In this document: piece by piece, positions 53,901-64,000 of the stretch
How positions within the stretch are numbered: the first letter of the stretch is position 1
Layout of the letters: the number at the start of each line of letters is the position of its first letter
Source of the DNA: Aquatica leii
Lineage: Eukaryota > Arthropoda > Insecta > Coleoptera > Lampyridae
Assembly: GCA_035610365.1 (NCBI GenBank)
Contig: CM069432.1
Coordinates: 23,746,354-23,810,353 of the forward strand
Reading direction: 5' to 3'
Length of the DNA: 64,000 nucleotides
Notes under the pieces: model-generated
The model's database searches: none
The model's input: only the letters and a program-made list of their open reading frames with translations
What the model was told of the DNA's origin: nothing
Position numbers and translations under genes: made by a program

Positions 53901-54106
53901 ATTTTACCAATATCTCTTATACACCGCAACTTAACGTTAGTTGTTTAAACACACGTATAACGGTTGTGTTAATTCAAAAAAAAACATTTTAATACCTAAT
54001 CTAATTAATAATATAACTTATATCTTAACAAAAGAAATGACCTGCCAAAATTGTTTTATACCAATGTTTAATATTAAATCAAATGTAATAATTACCTAAA
54101 TTTGCC

Positions 54107-54126
54107 GGGCCCCACGTTGGGCGCCA
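54107..54126 (-). promoter_or_regulatory. Primer-binding site, tRNA-Lys type
   Basis: TGGCGCCCAACGTGGGGCCC on the minus strand, 6 bp after the LTR end. TGGCGCCCAACGTGGGGC is the established primer site complementary to tRNA-Lys1,2. Confidence 0.85.
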
Positions 54127-54132
54127 TTTTTG

Positions 54133-54859
54133 TGTACCGTCCTTTCCAAAACAATACCGGCCACTAAAATAATTAAACGAGTGACACAACTTTGGCTAGT
54201 ATTTTTTTTATGTTGTAGGTAAGCGCTGTTTAAGTATAAAAAAACAAACGACTACTGCTAGTGCTCTACTTTACTATTAAAAAAATTTAAAATTTTTGTA
54301 CAAGAGAAAACCTTCAAAATTTTGCTACCAACTCTGGACGCGTGGCGTTCTCAAAATTAGAAAGCTTTTTTTAGAATAAGTATTTGGTTACGCCATGGTA
54401 CAATAAATGAAATAATTAAATAACTCACAACTAAATACGCAATAGATTTGCTTGTTTTTCTTACGGATGTTATCATACAGGTGGTCTCGTTGATAAGGAT
54501 TTCAATGTTAATTTTGGTTCTATTTATTGGTTACCATTGGTATCTGGATACCGCTTCGGCAGGTCACCATAATTATCAAGACCGTTTTTTTTTAATAACC
54601 CAATATTTCGGTTCGGTACTAATTGCCTAATAAAATTATCAATGTTATCTTTTTTTTTAAACATGAATTAACCTTATCGTCTTAAGTGCGGCTTTTTTAT
54701 TAAAGCAAATTTTAATAAATATACTAATTAATTTTTAACGTTTTACCATAAAATTTGGTACAAATATATAATAATTTATAATACGTTGATTCTTAGCGAG
54801 GCAAAGATAGCAAGTGTCCACGTATATGCCTGCCCGGAACGATATACCACGACGGTACA
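54133..54859 (-). repeat. LTR of the truncated Gypsy
   Basis: 727 bp with terminal inverted repeats TGTACCGTC at 54133 and GACGGTACA ending at 54859. No second copy in the window. Confidence 0.7.
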
Positions 54860-55855
54860 ATGCTTGACCTCTAACCTGTGTTTTGAGAAATATAAACTTA
54901 AAACTAAAATTTCATTAAAATGGAATTAAATTCATAACATTACACTTGAATTGTTACAACTTGTTCAAAACTTTTGTTTTAAACCAGTCCTGATTTTCTT
55001 TGAAGAATTTCCGATGAACTCAGTCAGTCTTCTCCCATTGTACTTCGAAGGGTACTGAAAGATCGTTCAACAGTAACCGTGGTGGAAGAACACTTTATAT
55101 AAGGAGTCGTGTCTTATTGGAGGGAAGAAAATATTAGCCTTCTCTAAAAGTGCAGCCACTTCAATGTCTTTTAAATTGTCTGCTGTTAAATCCTTCTTCT
55201 TCCACAGGTTATACCACAAATTTCATTCTGCAGAAGTATCACCCAAGTCATAAAACTCCACGAAAGACTCTTTTTCAAATCTTTTGAAGCCATTTTTAGC
55301 ATGGATGAAGGATGAAGATAGGATAAGCCAAACGAAGGTGTATTACTTCTGTATATTTGCTTTTGAGCAATTCGTGGTTTAAGTAATCCATGAGAAACAT
55401 GCTCCTTCTTGATAACATTAGGTATTTGACCAAAATGTTTCCTCACCCTAATCAAATCCATATTTTTACCTTGTAGAACGTTCACAATGAGTTCCAAAAT
55501 CGCAGAGTATTTTGCAATTATGACTAAACGTATGATGAAAATTGGTTTAGTAACTGCACAGTGCAATTGATAGGCAGATTCTCTTGTAGCATAGTTTCCT
55601 TCGGCCAAGAGATGTTCTAATGCATTGGCATTTTCATGAAAGCTTTCTAAATTTTGTTTATGCTCTTGTATTTCTGAGACCATCTGGTCTCACAGAGTCT
55701 TGAAAGGTTGGGAACCAAATTCCTGCAGACTGGCGACTCTGTAAAGAAGGATATTGTATCCTTAACTGTTGCAATTGTGTTTCTTGTTTATGGTAGTTTG
55801 CTAGCATCATTGACCACAAGATTTAATTTGTGACTTGAGCAATGGAAAAATAAAG

Positions 55856-57053
55856 TGTTATGTTAAAAATTAGTAGTTCAATTCGCGAGTATGAAAAATT
55901 TCTCTTTAAGTATAAAAATTGTTCATCATCTACATATCTCTACCTTTTTGTTCGTAGCCAGTTGTCAAAACGAATTCATTTTCTGCTAACGTTTGCTAAT
56001 TATTGTTCGTAACGATCTTTTCGGCCCAACAAAAAGCTTTCATTATTACGTTGGTTCTATGTGAATATGTGGGCGAATTTTTAAGTGATATTGAGTGAAA
56101 GCTTATTTTATAGTATATAATTTTATAAAGTTTTTGCATTGCGGACTTAACATAATTCTTTAGCGGGTCCGATCCCTCCACCTGTATCGTTATCATCAAT
56201 TTATCATTGACGTTCGTAACACCTGGAACACCTGTTTTGTCGAAAAGTTTCCATGACGTCAGTTCGCGAGAGATTAAGTGGATGTACACCATTTTATGAA
56301 CAGAAATACTGATAAACTGCGAAGTTAATTAGAGGGAACCTCGGCGCATTCTTTTACGTCAACCATTCTATGCATTAAATCAAATTACTTGTGCTCACAC
56401 AGTATGTACCTTTGTGTCAAATTGCATATTACGTTTTAGGTCAGACTGGTACGGGCTTAGCTAAACCCTACTGTAAGTATTGCATTTTCTATTTTACTTT
56501 GTTGGTCATGTCGATTATTAGAATGACTACACGTACATACTAAATTGTAATCACAATTAATATTAAACTTTATTGTGTGTCACCTACTTATCGGGTGCGC
56601 TTGGATTCTCGATACTTTGATTTTCGCATTCTCGAAGTTAAACCTAACAAAGTAAAGTCCTTCCTTTGTTAAATTTAAAAGTTAGATTAAATAGGGCACG
56701 TAGATGTACGAGTTGTTGTTTCGACTAAGGGCGTAATTTATATGTGGTGATATTAACCCATGTAATATTGTTTGCACCATTTATGTAACGATACTTATAT
56801 ACTATCTTCGTCTTCAACTATTTCTGTGATACAATAAATATATATTCTTTGTTATTACTTCTGTCGTGTTATTTGTTCTTTTCCAGCTACAGGTAGAGTT
56901 AGACGATCTCTCCCTAATTTAACCCTTCATCGTCTTGGCGCTTTATTAGCTTTTATCTATAATTTAGCACCACAAAGCCTGCGATTTCCTCTCCGGGAAA
57001 ACTGTGTTAGCCGTTGCCTCTTTTTTTGTTGTTACCAGAAATCCAACGCAACA
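55856..57053 (+). repeat. 5' LTR (1198 bp)
   Basis: Its first 350 and last 130 bp match the right LTR. The middle, about 56205-56925, is absent from the right LTR. That middle part carries AATAAATATAT near 56835, a candidate poly(A) signal. Confidence 0.85.
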
Positions 57054-57055
57054 AA

Positions 57056-57073
57056 TTTAGCGCCCAACGTGGG
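57056..57073 (+). promoter_or_regulatory. Primer-binding site, tRNA-Lys type
   Basis: Contains GCGCCCAACGTGGGGC, lacking only the leading TG match, 2 to 3 bp after the 5' LTR. Confidence 0.8.
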
Positions 57074-59435
57074 GCTCGATTTTGTGTGTGCGATTATAAT
57101 TTCTTCTAGTTTTACTGATTCTTTTATCTTTTCTTAGTCTTTCGTGTGTTTGATCTACTTTGCTTTGCTTATTTAGTTATTGCTGCAAGACATGACATCG
57201 AAGTTACTTTACTAACTTTTACTTTTTTAGAAGCTCTTCGCTGTCACTTCCACCTAACTTTATATGAGACCTAAGGTTGCCGAGTTCATACGTTTTTGTT
57301 CTTGTTTGAACTTGCAACGAAGCAACCCTATTAGGTCACGTCACGTTTTGCCAAGTAAGACGAAGCTTTCCAACACTAGTGTCGCTACAAGGTCTACGCG
57401 TATACATATAAGTCGTGCTGTTTCTCCTAATGTAAAAGCTACTACTCTTACATCCACTTTGTCAATTACTTCTGCTTATTATTTGCTGTCACTAATCGTT
57501 ATGTTTTTTTTCATCGGCGATGCAAGCGTCGTAAGTGCTAGTTCACTTTTTAGATTTTTGACTTTCGACCTTTGCTATTCTTTTGGTCCTTTTCTTTTGG
57601 TTTTGGTGGTTCTATCCTTTGAATACGCTATTGGTTTCTTGTTTGTTGTGGTTCGGATGCTAGCTATTTGCTTTCACCCATTTTGCTGTCACCGATATTC
57701 TTTCTTTTTTTTTGGTTATGTTTCTGCTAAAATTCTTTTAGTTTCTTTCTTCTCCATCTTACTTCAGGACATACTACCTTTCCGTCTGTATATATTTATA
57801 TCCGCTTAGTTGGCCTTTTTAGATTTGTACATCATCTATACAATTCTCTCTTCTGCTTTTGGATTTGGTTTTTCTTTTCTTGAGTTTTCTATTCCGCTCG
57901 TCGGCATTAAAGTCTTAAAGTGTACTTTCCAATTTGGGACAGCAATTGGTATGTTTTTGTTCTAAGACTAACTGATCTTTTTCCGTCTGCCTCTTTTTTC
58001 CCTTCTTTGTTTTTCTTACTCCTTATTTTTTTTTCTTCTTGATTAGTTGATCACCTGCATGCCACATCTTTTTCTTTCTTCTTCTTCCTCCTGAAGGTGT
58101 ACCCCGGTAGGGGGGTTGGTTATGCACCGTAGGGTGGTCTCTCTTTTTGTTTTTTTACGGGGTGAAGAACGAATCAGGCATTAACATTTAGCCTTATCTT
58201 TCTCCGTCTTTCCTTATCTCTTATCTTTTCTACTTTTCATTTATTTCTTCTTAGGCCAATCTATCGTTCTATGTACTAATCATAATTTTTTTCTTTGATT
58301 CTCTTTGTGGTTGGCCTGTAGAGCGGTTGGTTGGACATTGAAAGGCTTGGAATAGACTGCAACGTCGCTTCTTGTACTCTGTACTTTCGCTTAGTCGACA
58401 TTTTCTATGTTGTCAGTCACCGTTAGGATATTTCTCTTCTTTGAGTTTCTTTTGCTCTTGGAATATTCTAATCCGTTCTTTGGCATTTACGTTCCAATGT
58501 GACATTCCAACACAACGAACACTGACTTACGATGCTCATTTGGCAAGTAAAGTTTTCTGTTCTTTATTGACTCTTACTTCTTTTTTCTTTTGGTTTGGTT
58601 TTGAGTTTCGCGGTTTGGATTTCTCTTGGATTGGCACTCACTTAGTGTTTAGCTTTTTGGTGACTTTATTGTTATGACTCTGGGATTACTGATTTTTTTC
58701 TTTGTCTTTTTGGTAGTCCGACTTTTGTCGACTTTTAATTAGAATCTTTTTTTGCTCGAGATTTCTTTGTTGGTTTACGTTGCTTAGATCTTTAAGGTCT
58801 GTTTGGTTTTTTTCGTGGAAGAACCCCATATCGTCTGTTGACGACTTTTTGGGCACAACTGCATTAGTTTTTCTTTTGCTGACTTTTGTTCTAAATCCGC
58901 GTGCCACAATTCAAAATCTGCTAGATACTTGGTTTTTCTTTTACTTCTTTAGTTTAGTTAGCTTTGGGGACTTATACTTAGGGTTGGACTTGTATTTGTG
59001 GGCTGGGGTTTCAAGGGATTTTAGAACGTTGTCCTTGACCGTGGTCTAAACTTCTTTCTTTCTAGTATTTCTTATTTTTTTTCTCTTGGTTTGCTTAGTA
59101 TTGTCTGTCAGTGAGTTCTCGGGGACTGCGTTGTTCTCTTGCTTTATAGCGTAACGACTGTTGTCAACTTTCAACGAGGACCTGTTCTGATACTTCTCTT
59201 CTGTTGGTTGAGTTTTTAGTTTTTTGGAGTATCATTCCGCTTCATGCGACTTTTAGACACATCTGGATGGTGATGCTTGGCAAATTGGGAAAACCTTTTT
59301 CATCCACGCTTCTTCTTGGGTTGGGTGTTATTGTATTTGGGTTGATTTTGACTTTCAGGGTTCTGTCCTTGGCGTATGCCTAAATTTTTATTCTTGACTT
59401 TAGCTAGTGTCCACTTCCTAGGTTTTTATGTTGCT
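57074..59435 (+). other. T-rich interior of the non-autonomous LTR element
   Basis: Open frames at 57264-57809, 58372-58677 and 58780-59049 encode mainly Phe, Leu and Ser and have no family motif; they are expected by chance in T-rich sequence. No RNA structure was recognised by eye. Confidence 0.55.
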
Positions 59436-59446
59436 GGGGGAAAATT
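59436..59446 (+). promoter_or_regulatory. Polypurine tract
   Basis: GGGGGAAAA-type purine run immediately before the 3' LTR. Confidence 0.75.
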
Positions 59447-59921
59447 TGTTATGTTGAAAATTAGTAGTTCCATTTGCGAGAATAAAAAATGTCTCTTCAA
59501 GTATAAAAATTGTTCATCAACATCTATCCCTACCGTTTTCTTTGTAGCCAGTTGTCAAAACGAATTCATTTTCTGCTAACGTTTGCTAAAGTACTGATCG
59601 TTCGTAAGGATTTTTTCGGCCCAACAAAAAGCTTTCATTATTAAGTTGGTTCGATGTGAATATGTGGGCGAATTTTTAAGTGATATTGAGTGAAAGCTTA
59701 TTTTGGGGTATGTAATTTTATAACGTTTTTGCACTGCGGACTTAAATTAATTCTTTAGCGGGTTCGATCTCTCTATCTGTGACGTTATCATCAACCTATT
59801 CATCGTCTTGGCGCTTTTTAGCTTTTATCTATTAGCACCACAAAGCTTGCGACTTCCTCTCCGGGGAAACTGTGTTAGCCGTTGTTTCTTTTTTTGTTGT
59901 TACCAGAAAACCAGCGTAACA
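59447..59921 (+). repeat. 3' LTR (475 bp, internally deleted)
   Basis: Matches the two outer parts of the 5' LTR and lacks about 720 bp of its middle. Confidence 0.85.
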
Positions 59922-60743
59922 AAAGATCTACTGTACTTTTTCTTCAGAATGGCCTGCACTTTACCTTCTTTTTCACTCATTGTAGAACATCCATCAAATC
60001 TAAAGCCAACACAATTCTCTGCCGAAAAATTTTAGTCAACTAAAAAACTCCGAATTGCGTTAGCGATTGTAAGGGCATCTTGAGATTTTAGTGCAACATA
60101 CCCTACAAATTTTTTCCTGATTTTTTCTTGACTCTCATCATAAAACTGCAATCTGATTGATAAAGTAATTTTGCGCCCGTTGTGTAGGCAACACAACTTA
60201 CGTCAAGTCATTTTATTTTCTATCAAGATTTTAGTATTTTTGCGCATGCATTTTTTTATGTAGTTTTGGTAGCCATTAGTGTTGCCATTAAGTTAATCAA
60301 GAACCGTTACCAATGTCCTGCCTTCAACTAACCGAATTGTAATGAAGCATGAAAATAAAGATATAAAAGTTTACAGTCCATTCTATCAAGGCGATTAAAA
60401 ATTAATTGTTCATGGTCCATTTGAGCAGAATAAAACAATTGTGGAAATTTAAGTCAAGCATCGAATAGATCAGAGGTTCCCAAACTTTTTTGTATCGTAG
60501 ACCCCTTGCCATGTTTTTCAGTTTTGGGTAGACCCCCTACTTACCTGATATTGATTTTTTGTAAATTTCTAACTGTAGTGAAGTTTAGTGTTAAAAGCTT
60601 AAAGTAAAAACACATGTTACCTTTTAAACATTTATTAAATGAATTTGAATTAAAACTACTCAAAATAAAATTTTGTATCTGTTATATAAAATATACGTAA
60701 CATAAAATAAACATAAAATAAACTAAGCAATAAGTAAATGTTT

Positions 60744-62205
60744 TTAGTGAGAAGGATGAACCTGATGCTTTAATAATAAATTTGGCGTCAATTTTGTAAG
60801 GTTTAATCTTAAATCTCCTCGGCTAATGATGTCCAGTCTGTTTCTTTTTTTTGTTAGGAGATTGGTAACAGCGAACCCCTTTTCCACGAGGTATGACGAT
60901 GGAAAGGAAATTAAGAATTTCCTTGCTATATTCCATAATACGGGATAAGTAATGGGTATGTTGTTTTGCAGCCAGAATTGCTGATATCCGTTTTTAAACT
61001 GAACCTTAAGTTCTTCGTTTGTACTTAGTTCAGTCAGTTCTTCTTGTATTATGACATTCGTTTCTTCTATGTCACCATAAGGGTTAATTATCCACGGTGG
61101 TATTACCATAATCAAAACATCCTCAAACATAGTTTCAAAATCTAAATAGAGGGCATTTAAATCTTGAATGTAGGTTGAAACGTCGTTTTCCTGGCAGTTT
61201 GTCTGTGTCAAATTAGGGAACTGGAAAAATTTGCCCCGTCCAATATTTTGCTTTATTCGTTTAACTCTGGCAAGAAACGCGGATAAAATGAACTTTGTTT
61301 TAATCAAATTTAGACTGTCGCCTTGTAACTGTAAATTAACCATATTAAATTTTGTAAAGAAATCTGTTAAATAAGCGATGTCTGTTTTTCACTTTATTAA
61401 CTTGTCTTTTAAAATCATATCTTTAGTATCCAGAAATTCTAAAATAGTCTCAAAAAGTGCAAAAAATCTTGTCAAACATAAGCCTTTCGACAGCCAGCGT
61501 ACTTTAGTGTGAATGAGTAATTGATGAAAGTGTTCGTCATTTTCTTCACAAAACTGCGCAAATAACCGCGTATTCGACGTGTTGCTTCGAATTCGGTTTA
61601 CTGCATCAATGACTAATTGAAGAGATTCGTGCAATCTAACACTCAAATTTTTAGCAACTAAATGTTGTCGATGGATGACGCAATGTATTTCTAACACCCC
61701 TGACACATTTTATTTTGAATAGCTTATAAATCCACAATAACGTCCATCCATGGCAGTTGCTCCATTTGTAGCTACTGATATTATATTTGATAAAGGGATT
61801 GCTTTTTCAATGAAGTAATCCTTCAAAACATGAAATATTGATTCACCTTTAGTGTCGGTTCTCAAAGTTCTTGCGAAAAGTAGTTCTTCGTAGATTTCTT
61901 GATTCATAATAAAACGAACATATGCCAATATTAATGCTGCATTACAAGGTAAAGTTGACTCGTCCAGTTGTATCGAGAAATGGGTCGTTTGCAAATAATT
62001 ACACAAGAAGCTTTCAATATCAGAACTCATTTCATCAATACGTCTTTCAACAGTATTGTTGCTTAAAGGAATGATATCAGATTCAGGTTTGTGTAAAACA
62101 GTTTTTAAAACCTCTTCAACAGCTAGCAAAATTAACTTCTATCCGATAGTATGCGGTTTTCCGAATTTTGCTATAAGTAGTGAGATATTGTAAGACGCCC
62201 GCAAA
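60744..62205 (-). pseudogene. hAT transposase 2, catalytic and dimerisation parts
   Basis: Minus strand: DDGLRASYNISLLIAKFGK, then frame 62129-61710 (LCNYLQTTHFSIQLDESTL, DGRYCGFISYSK), frame 61706-61389 (EIHCVIHRQHLVAKNLSVRL, HTKVRWLSKGLCLTRFFALF) and frame 61343-60744, ending with FLISFPSSYLVEKGFAVTNL and the RGDLRLNLTKL tail. This is the order of ZBED5/SCAND3-like hAT transposases. Single stops or shifts separate the frames (near 62143, 61708, 61390). Decay is light, so the family may have been active fairly recently. Confidence 0.85.
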
Positions 62206-62215
62206 CCATCATCGT

Positions 62216-63599
62216 TTCATTGTGACGTCGAAGCGAACATTCTGTCTAGCGTGGGTCTCTTCTAAAGTTTATCTTTGAGTGTTTGAAAGTATTGTTACAG
62301 TATAATTTATAAAGTGTTGTTTGGGTTGCCTACACTAATTTTTGATTTATTTTTAAAAATTTAAGTTATCATAATTGATAACAAAACAAGTAAATTTTAC
62401 CTTGATTGGTGTCGGTCTTCTCGTATTCTCTTCCATTGAGAAAGGACGGTTTGGGCTTTTGCGTTAGCAGAAATTTTAGTAATTAGTTCTGGATTTAGCG
62501 AAAACACCTTAATGAATTATTGCCATTAGAAAATTATTAGTAGCAATATTATGCAATAATTAAACCACTTAGTGGGATATATTTGCCGTCCAAATTAAGA
62601 AGAAAGAGGCAGACCAACGGGTATGTTAAAAAAAAAAAACACTTTAAATTGCTTCGTAATTTTTAACTTTTAATAATTAATTTTAGCCTTTCTCGTTTAC
62701 CAATTTTCAATTATTTTCGTTGCTGGATTGTGGACTTTGGGTTTATGGAATTTACTAAAATGGTTGAATTTAGTTGTACATGGAATTTCAACAATTAGTG
62801 GGAATTCGAATTAGGACCTAATTTTTTCAATTACTGTAATTCAGGTCAGATAATTAGTTAATAAGTGTAAAATTCAAAAATTTGAAAATTTAGTTCGAAG
62901 TCAGTACTTAATTTATAATTTAGAAATCACGTATTTGTAAATGAGGTACTCCGGCTGCATAGTTATATGCTCATTTAATTATTTTACAGTTCAGTTTAAA
63001 TTTAACAATTAAATAATAAATGCATACGGCATATTGGGAAAATTACCAAATACGTAATCTCGGGTCGCGGTCGATAAACGCAGGTCAACGCGTTTTAACG
63101 TTTATGCGTTGCTTTATAAATTACACGAAAAGGTGCTTCGAACAAGATCTTGTGTCTCCGTACCTTACCGGTTAACTACATATATAATTAATTGGTTTGC
63201 GATTGTCAGCGCACGGGGTTTAGTAGTGGTTAATTCCACCCAGTACTTATCTAATCATAATTTTTTTTTACCGCTATTTAATTTTGACACTTCAGCCGTG
63301 GTTTCCTTGTTGTATAAAGCAATTACTTATTGATATAACTATTATTATATTTTTTTTTTAAGAATTAAATAAACGTCACTGTACATATGTAGTTTATGAA
63401 ACTAATGGGTTACACCAATAAATTTTTTTTAATTTGATATCTTTTGTCACTTGTTTATTAATTGTAGTTTTTAGACGGGAATTAGCCTTCCTGAGGTTAG
63501 TCGTTCAGGAAATTCTTTAGGTAGACTTGGCGCCCTGAGAGTTAGAGAGTTATTAATTTTTCCTCTAGCCGGCAATCTTTATTGTTCATCGTCTCCCTT
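62216..63599. other. Stretch separating the BED finger from the hAT body
   Basis: No coding motif on either strand; the frame 63109-63333 has no support. It is probably an insertion, because related transposases have far less sequence between these parts. A TGGCGCCC at 63528-63535 recalls an LTR-element primer site, but no LTR pair was found. Confidence 0.5.
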
Positions 63600-63904
63600 A
63601 TTTTGCAACAATTTTTAGACATTCTTGTATCTTTATATTCAATTTCGCCCCTTTTTTTTATGTACATCATTTCCCATTCATAACCCTTAGATAACCCGTA
63701 ACAGTATTTCAAATCATTATCTGTTTTATCAGGGTGACATCTTCCCAGATGATCCTACAGTTTAGATAGTTTCATAGCGTCATTGTCCAAAACTTTGTTG
63801 CATAAAAGTCACGTAGGCAATTGTTTGTCCGATAATGATGAAATGAAGCCAAATTTCAAATCATCAACACTGCACTGTCTACATTTCTTTTTAGATTCGG
63901 ACAT
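63600..63904 (-). pseudogene. hAT transposase 2, N-terminal BED zinc finger
   Basis: Starts at 63904 (MSESKKKCRQCSVDDLKFGF). The BED-type finger reads LLCNKVLDNDAMKLSKL and DHLGRCHPDKT, followed by GYEWEMMYIKKR. Two in-frame stops (near 63815 and 63760). BED fingers bind the transposon ends in hAT enzymes. Confidence 0.75.
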
Positions 63905-64000
63905 GGCATCAGTTATCTATGGGCAAAATTAATCTATTTAAATAAAACATAAAGTCCAGCAGTTGTATATTAAAAAACCAAAGTCAAATTTAAATCGTAT

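Larger units (their letters stand above)
51134..54859 (-). mobile_element. Truncated Gypsy element with tRNA-Lys-type primer site
   Basis: Minus strand: LTR (54859-54133), primer site (54126-54107), gag (about 53900-53163), protease (about 53010-52905), RT and RNase H (52718-51325), and the start of the linker to integrase (to 51134). The integrase and the other LTR are missing; the macrodomain Gypsy begins exactly where this one stops. Frameshifts occur in gag, between pre-RT and RT, and after RNase H. Confidence 0.85.
55856..59921 (+). mobile_element. Non-autonomous LTR retrotransposon inserted in hAT
   Basis: Left LTR 55856-57053 and right LTR 59447-59921 share both ends (TGTTATGTT at the start, AACA at the end). 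AAAG duplicates flank the element (55852-55855 and 59922-59925). Primer site at 57056-57073 and polypurine tract at 59436-59446. The 2.4-kb interior is T-rich on the plus strand and has no gag, protease, RT or integrase. It must borrow enzymes from a related element; the truncated Gypsy nearby uses the same primer tRNA class. Confidence 0.85.
54979..60200 (-). pseudogene. hAT transposase (DUF4371 type), split by an LTR element
   Basis: Minus-strand coding is readable in 60200-59926 (FYDESQEKIRKKFVGYVALK, FRFDGCSTMSEKEGKVQAIL) and 55855-54979 (FFHCSSHKLNLVVNDASKL, FFTESPVCRNLVPNLSRLCE, then frame 55683-55186 with KPRIAQKQIYRSNTPS, and the C-terminal dimerisation segment ERSFSTLRSTMGED). The pieces join in frame when the LTR element 55856-59921 and one copy of its 4-bp target duplication are removed. 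The N-terminal zinc finger is not visible. In-frame stops (near 60035, 55810 and others) mean it is dead. Confidence 0.8.
60471..64000 (-). mobile_element. hAT element 2 (ZBED5/SCAND3-like), runs off the window
   Basis: The left end is CAGAGGTTCCCAAACTTTTTT at 60471, a typical hAT terminus. Coding pieces on the minus strand are 63904-63600 and about 62205-60744, separated by a 1.4-kb stretch. The right terminus is beyond 64000. Confidence 0.8.

Noticed and set aside
54448..54630. 60-codon ORF in the Gypsy LTR
   Set aside because: It lies inside a defined LTR and has no domain.
57264..57809. 181-codon hydrophobic ORF that looks like a membrane protein or env
   Set aside because: It lies in T-rich LTR-element interior where Phe/Leu/Ser frames arise by chance; no signal peptide, cleavage site or known fold could be supported.
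60471..60500. Search for the matching right inverted repeat of hAT element 2 within 62.1-63.6 kb
   Set aside because: No complement of CAGAGGTTCCCAAAC was found; the BED finger at 63904 shows that the element continues to the window end.
63109..63333. Plus-strand ORF of 74 codons
   Set aside because: No family features; it lies in a non-coding gap of the hAT element.

Overview
This window is AT-rich eukaryotic DNA, most likely from an insect genome and possibly a beetle. The inference rests on spliced gene structure and on the mix of BEL/Pao, Gypsy, Copia, Penelope, RTE, CR1/Jockey-type, piggyBac, pogo and hAT elements. It holds one recognisable host gene and is otherwise a graveyard of transposable elements, many nested in each other. 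Nothing here looks bacterial.

Layout. 1-1743: Copia pol remnant. 1750-2363: piggyBac end with an acidic transposase N-terminus. 2550-3450: RTE-like LINE fragment on the minus strand. 3880-7000: a decayed Gypsy element (gag, RNase H, integrase) carrying a TARG1/OARD1-like macrodomain after the integrase. 8800-14500: a second decayed Gypsy, interrupted by an RTE 3' fragment and a complete pogo-like element (10876-13770). 15282-15959: direct repeats and a hammerhead-ribozyme-like motif. 17110-24600: an RTE-like LINE (minus) split by a CR1/Jockey-type LINE (17728-21855) with a 9-bp target duplication. 24640-29650: two BEL/Pao fragments. 29890-31960: a Penelope-like element. 32117-32273: a piggyBac-type MITE. 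32296-41732: a piggyBac element containing a pogo-like element (34639-41634), which contains a third LINE (35005-39418).

43576-45172 is the host gene: a four-exon kynurenine/2-aminoadipate aminotransferase of 436 codons. The PLP and substrate residues fall at the same numbers as in human KAT II (N202, D230, Y233, K263, R399). It has a TATA box and poly(A) signals and looks intact.

46324-51133 is a second, younger member of the macrodomain Gypsy family (minus strand) with both LTRs, gag, protease and an uninterrupted macrodomain ORF, but without RT or integrase. It abuts a truncated Gypsy (51134-54859) that has gag, protease, RT-RNase H, a tRNA-Lys-type primer site and one LTR. 54979-60200 is a hAT transposase remnant split by a non-autonomous LTR element (55856-59921; 4-bp duplication). 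60471-64000 is a second hAT element running off the window end.

The most unusual system is the macrodomain gene carried in the env-like position of a Gypsy family. It occurs in two independent copies, and the putative catalytic Lys and Asp are kept in the younger one. Coordinates of degraded elements are approximate. Family calls come from reading motifs; no database search was done.
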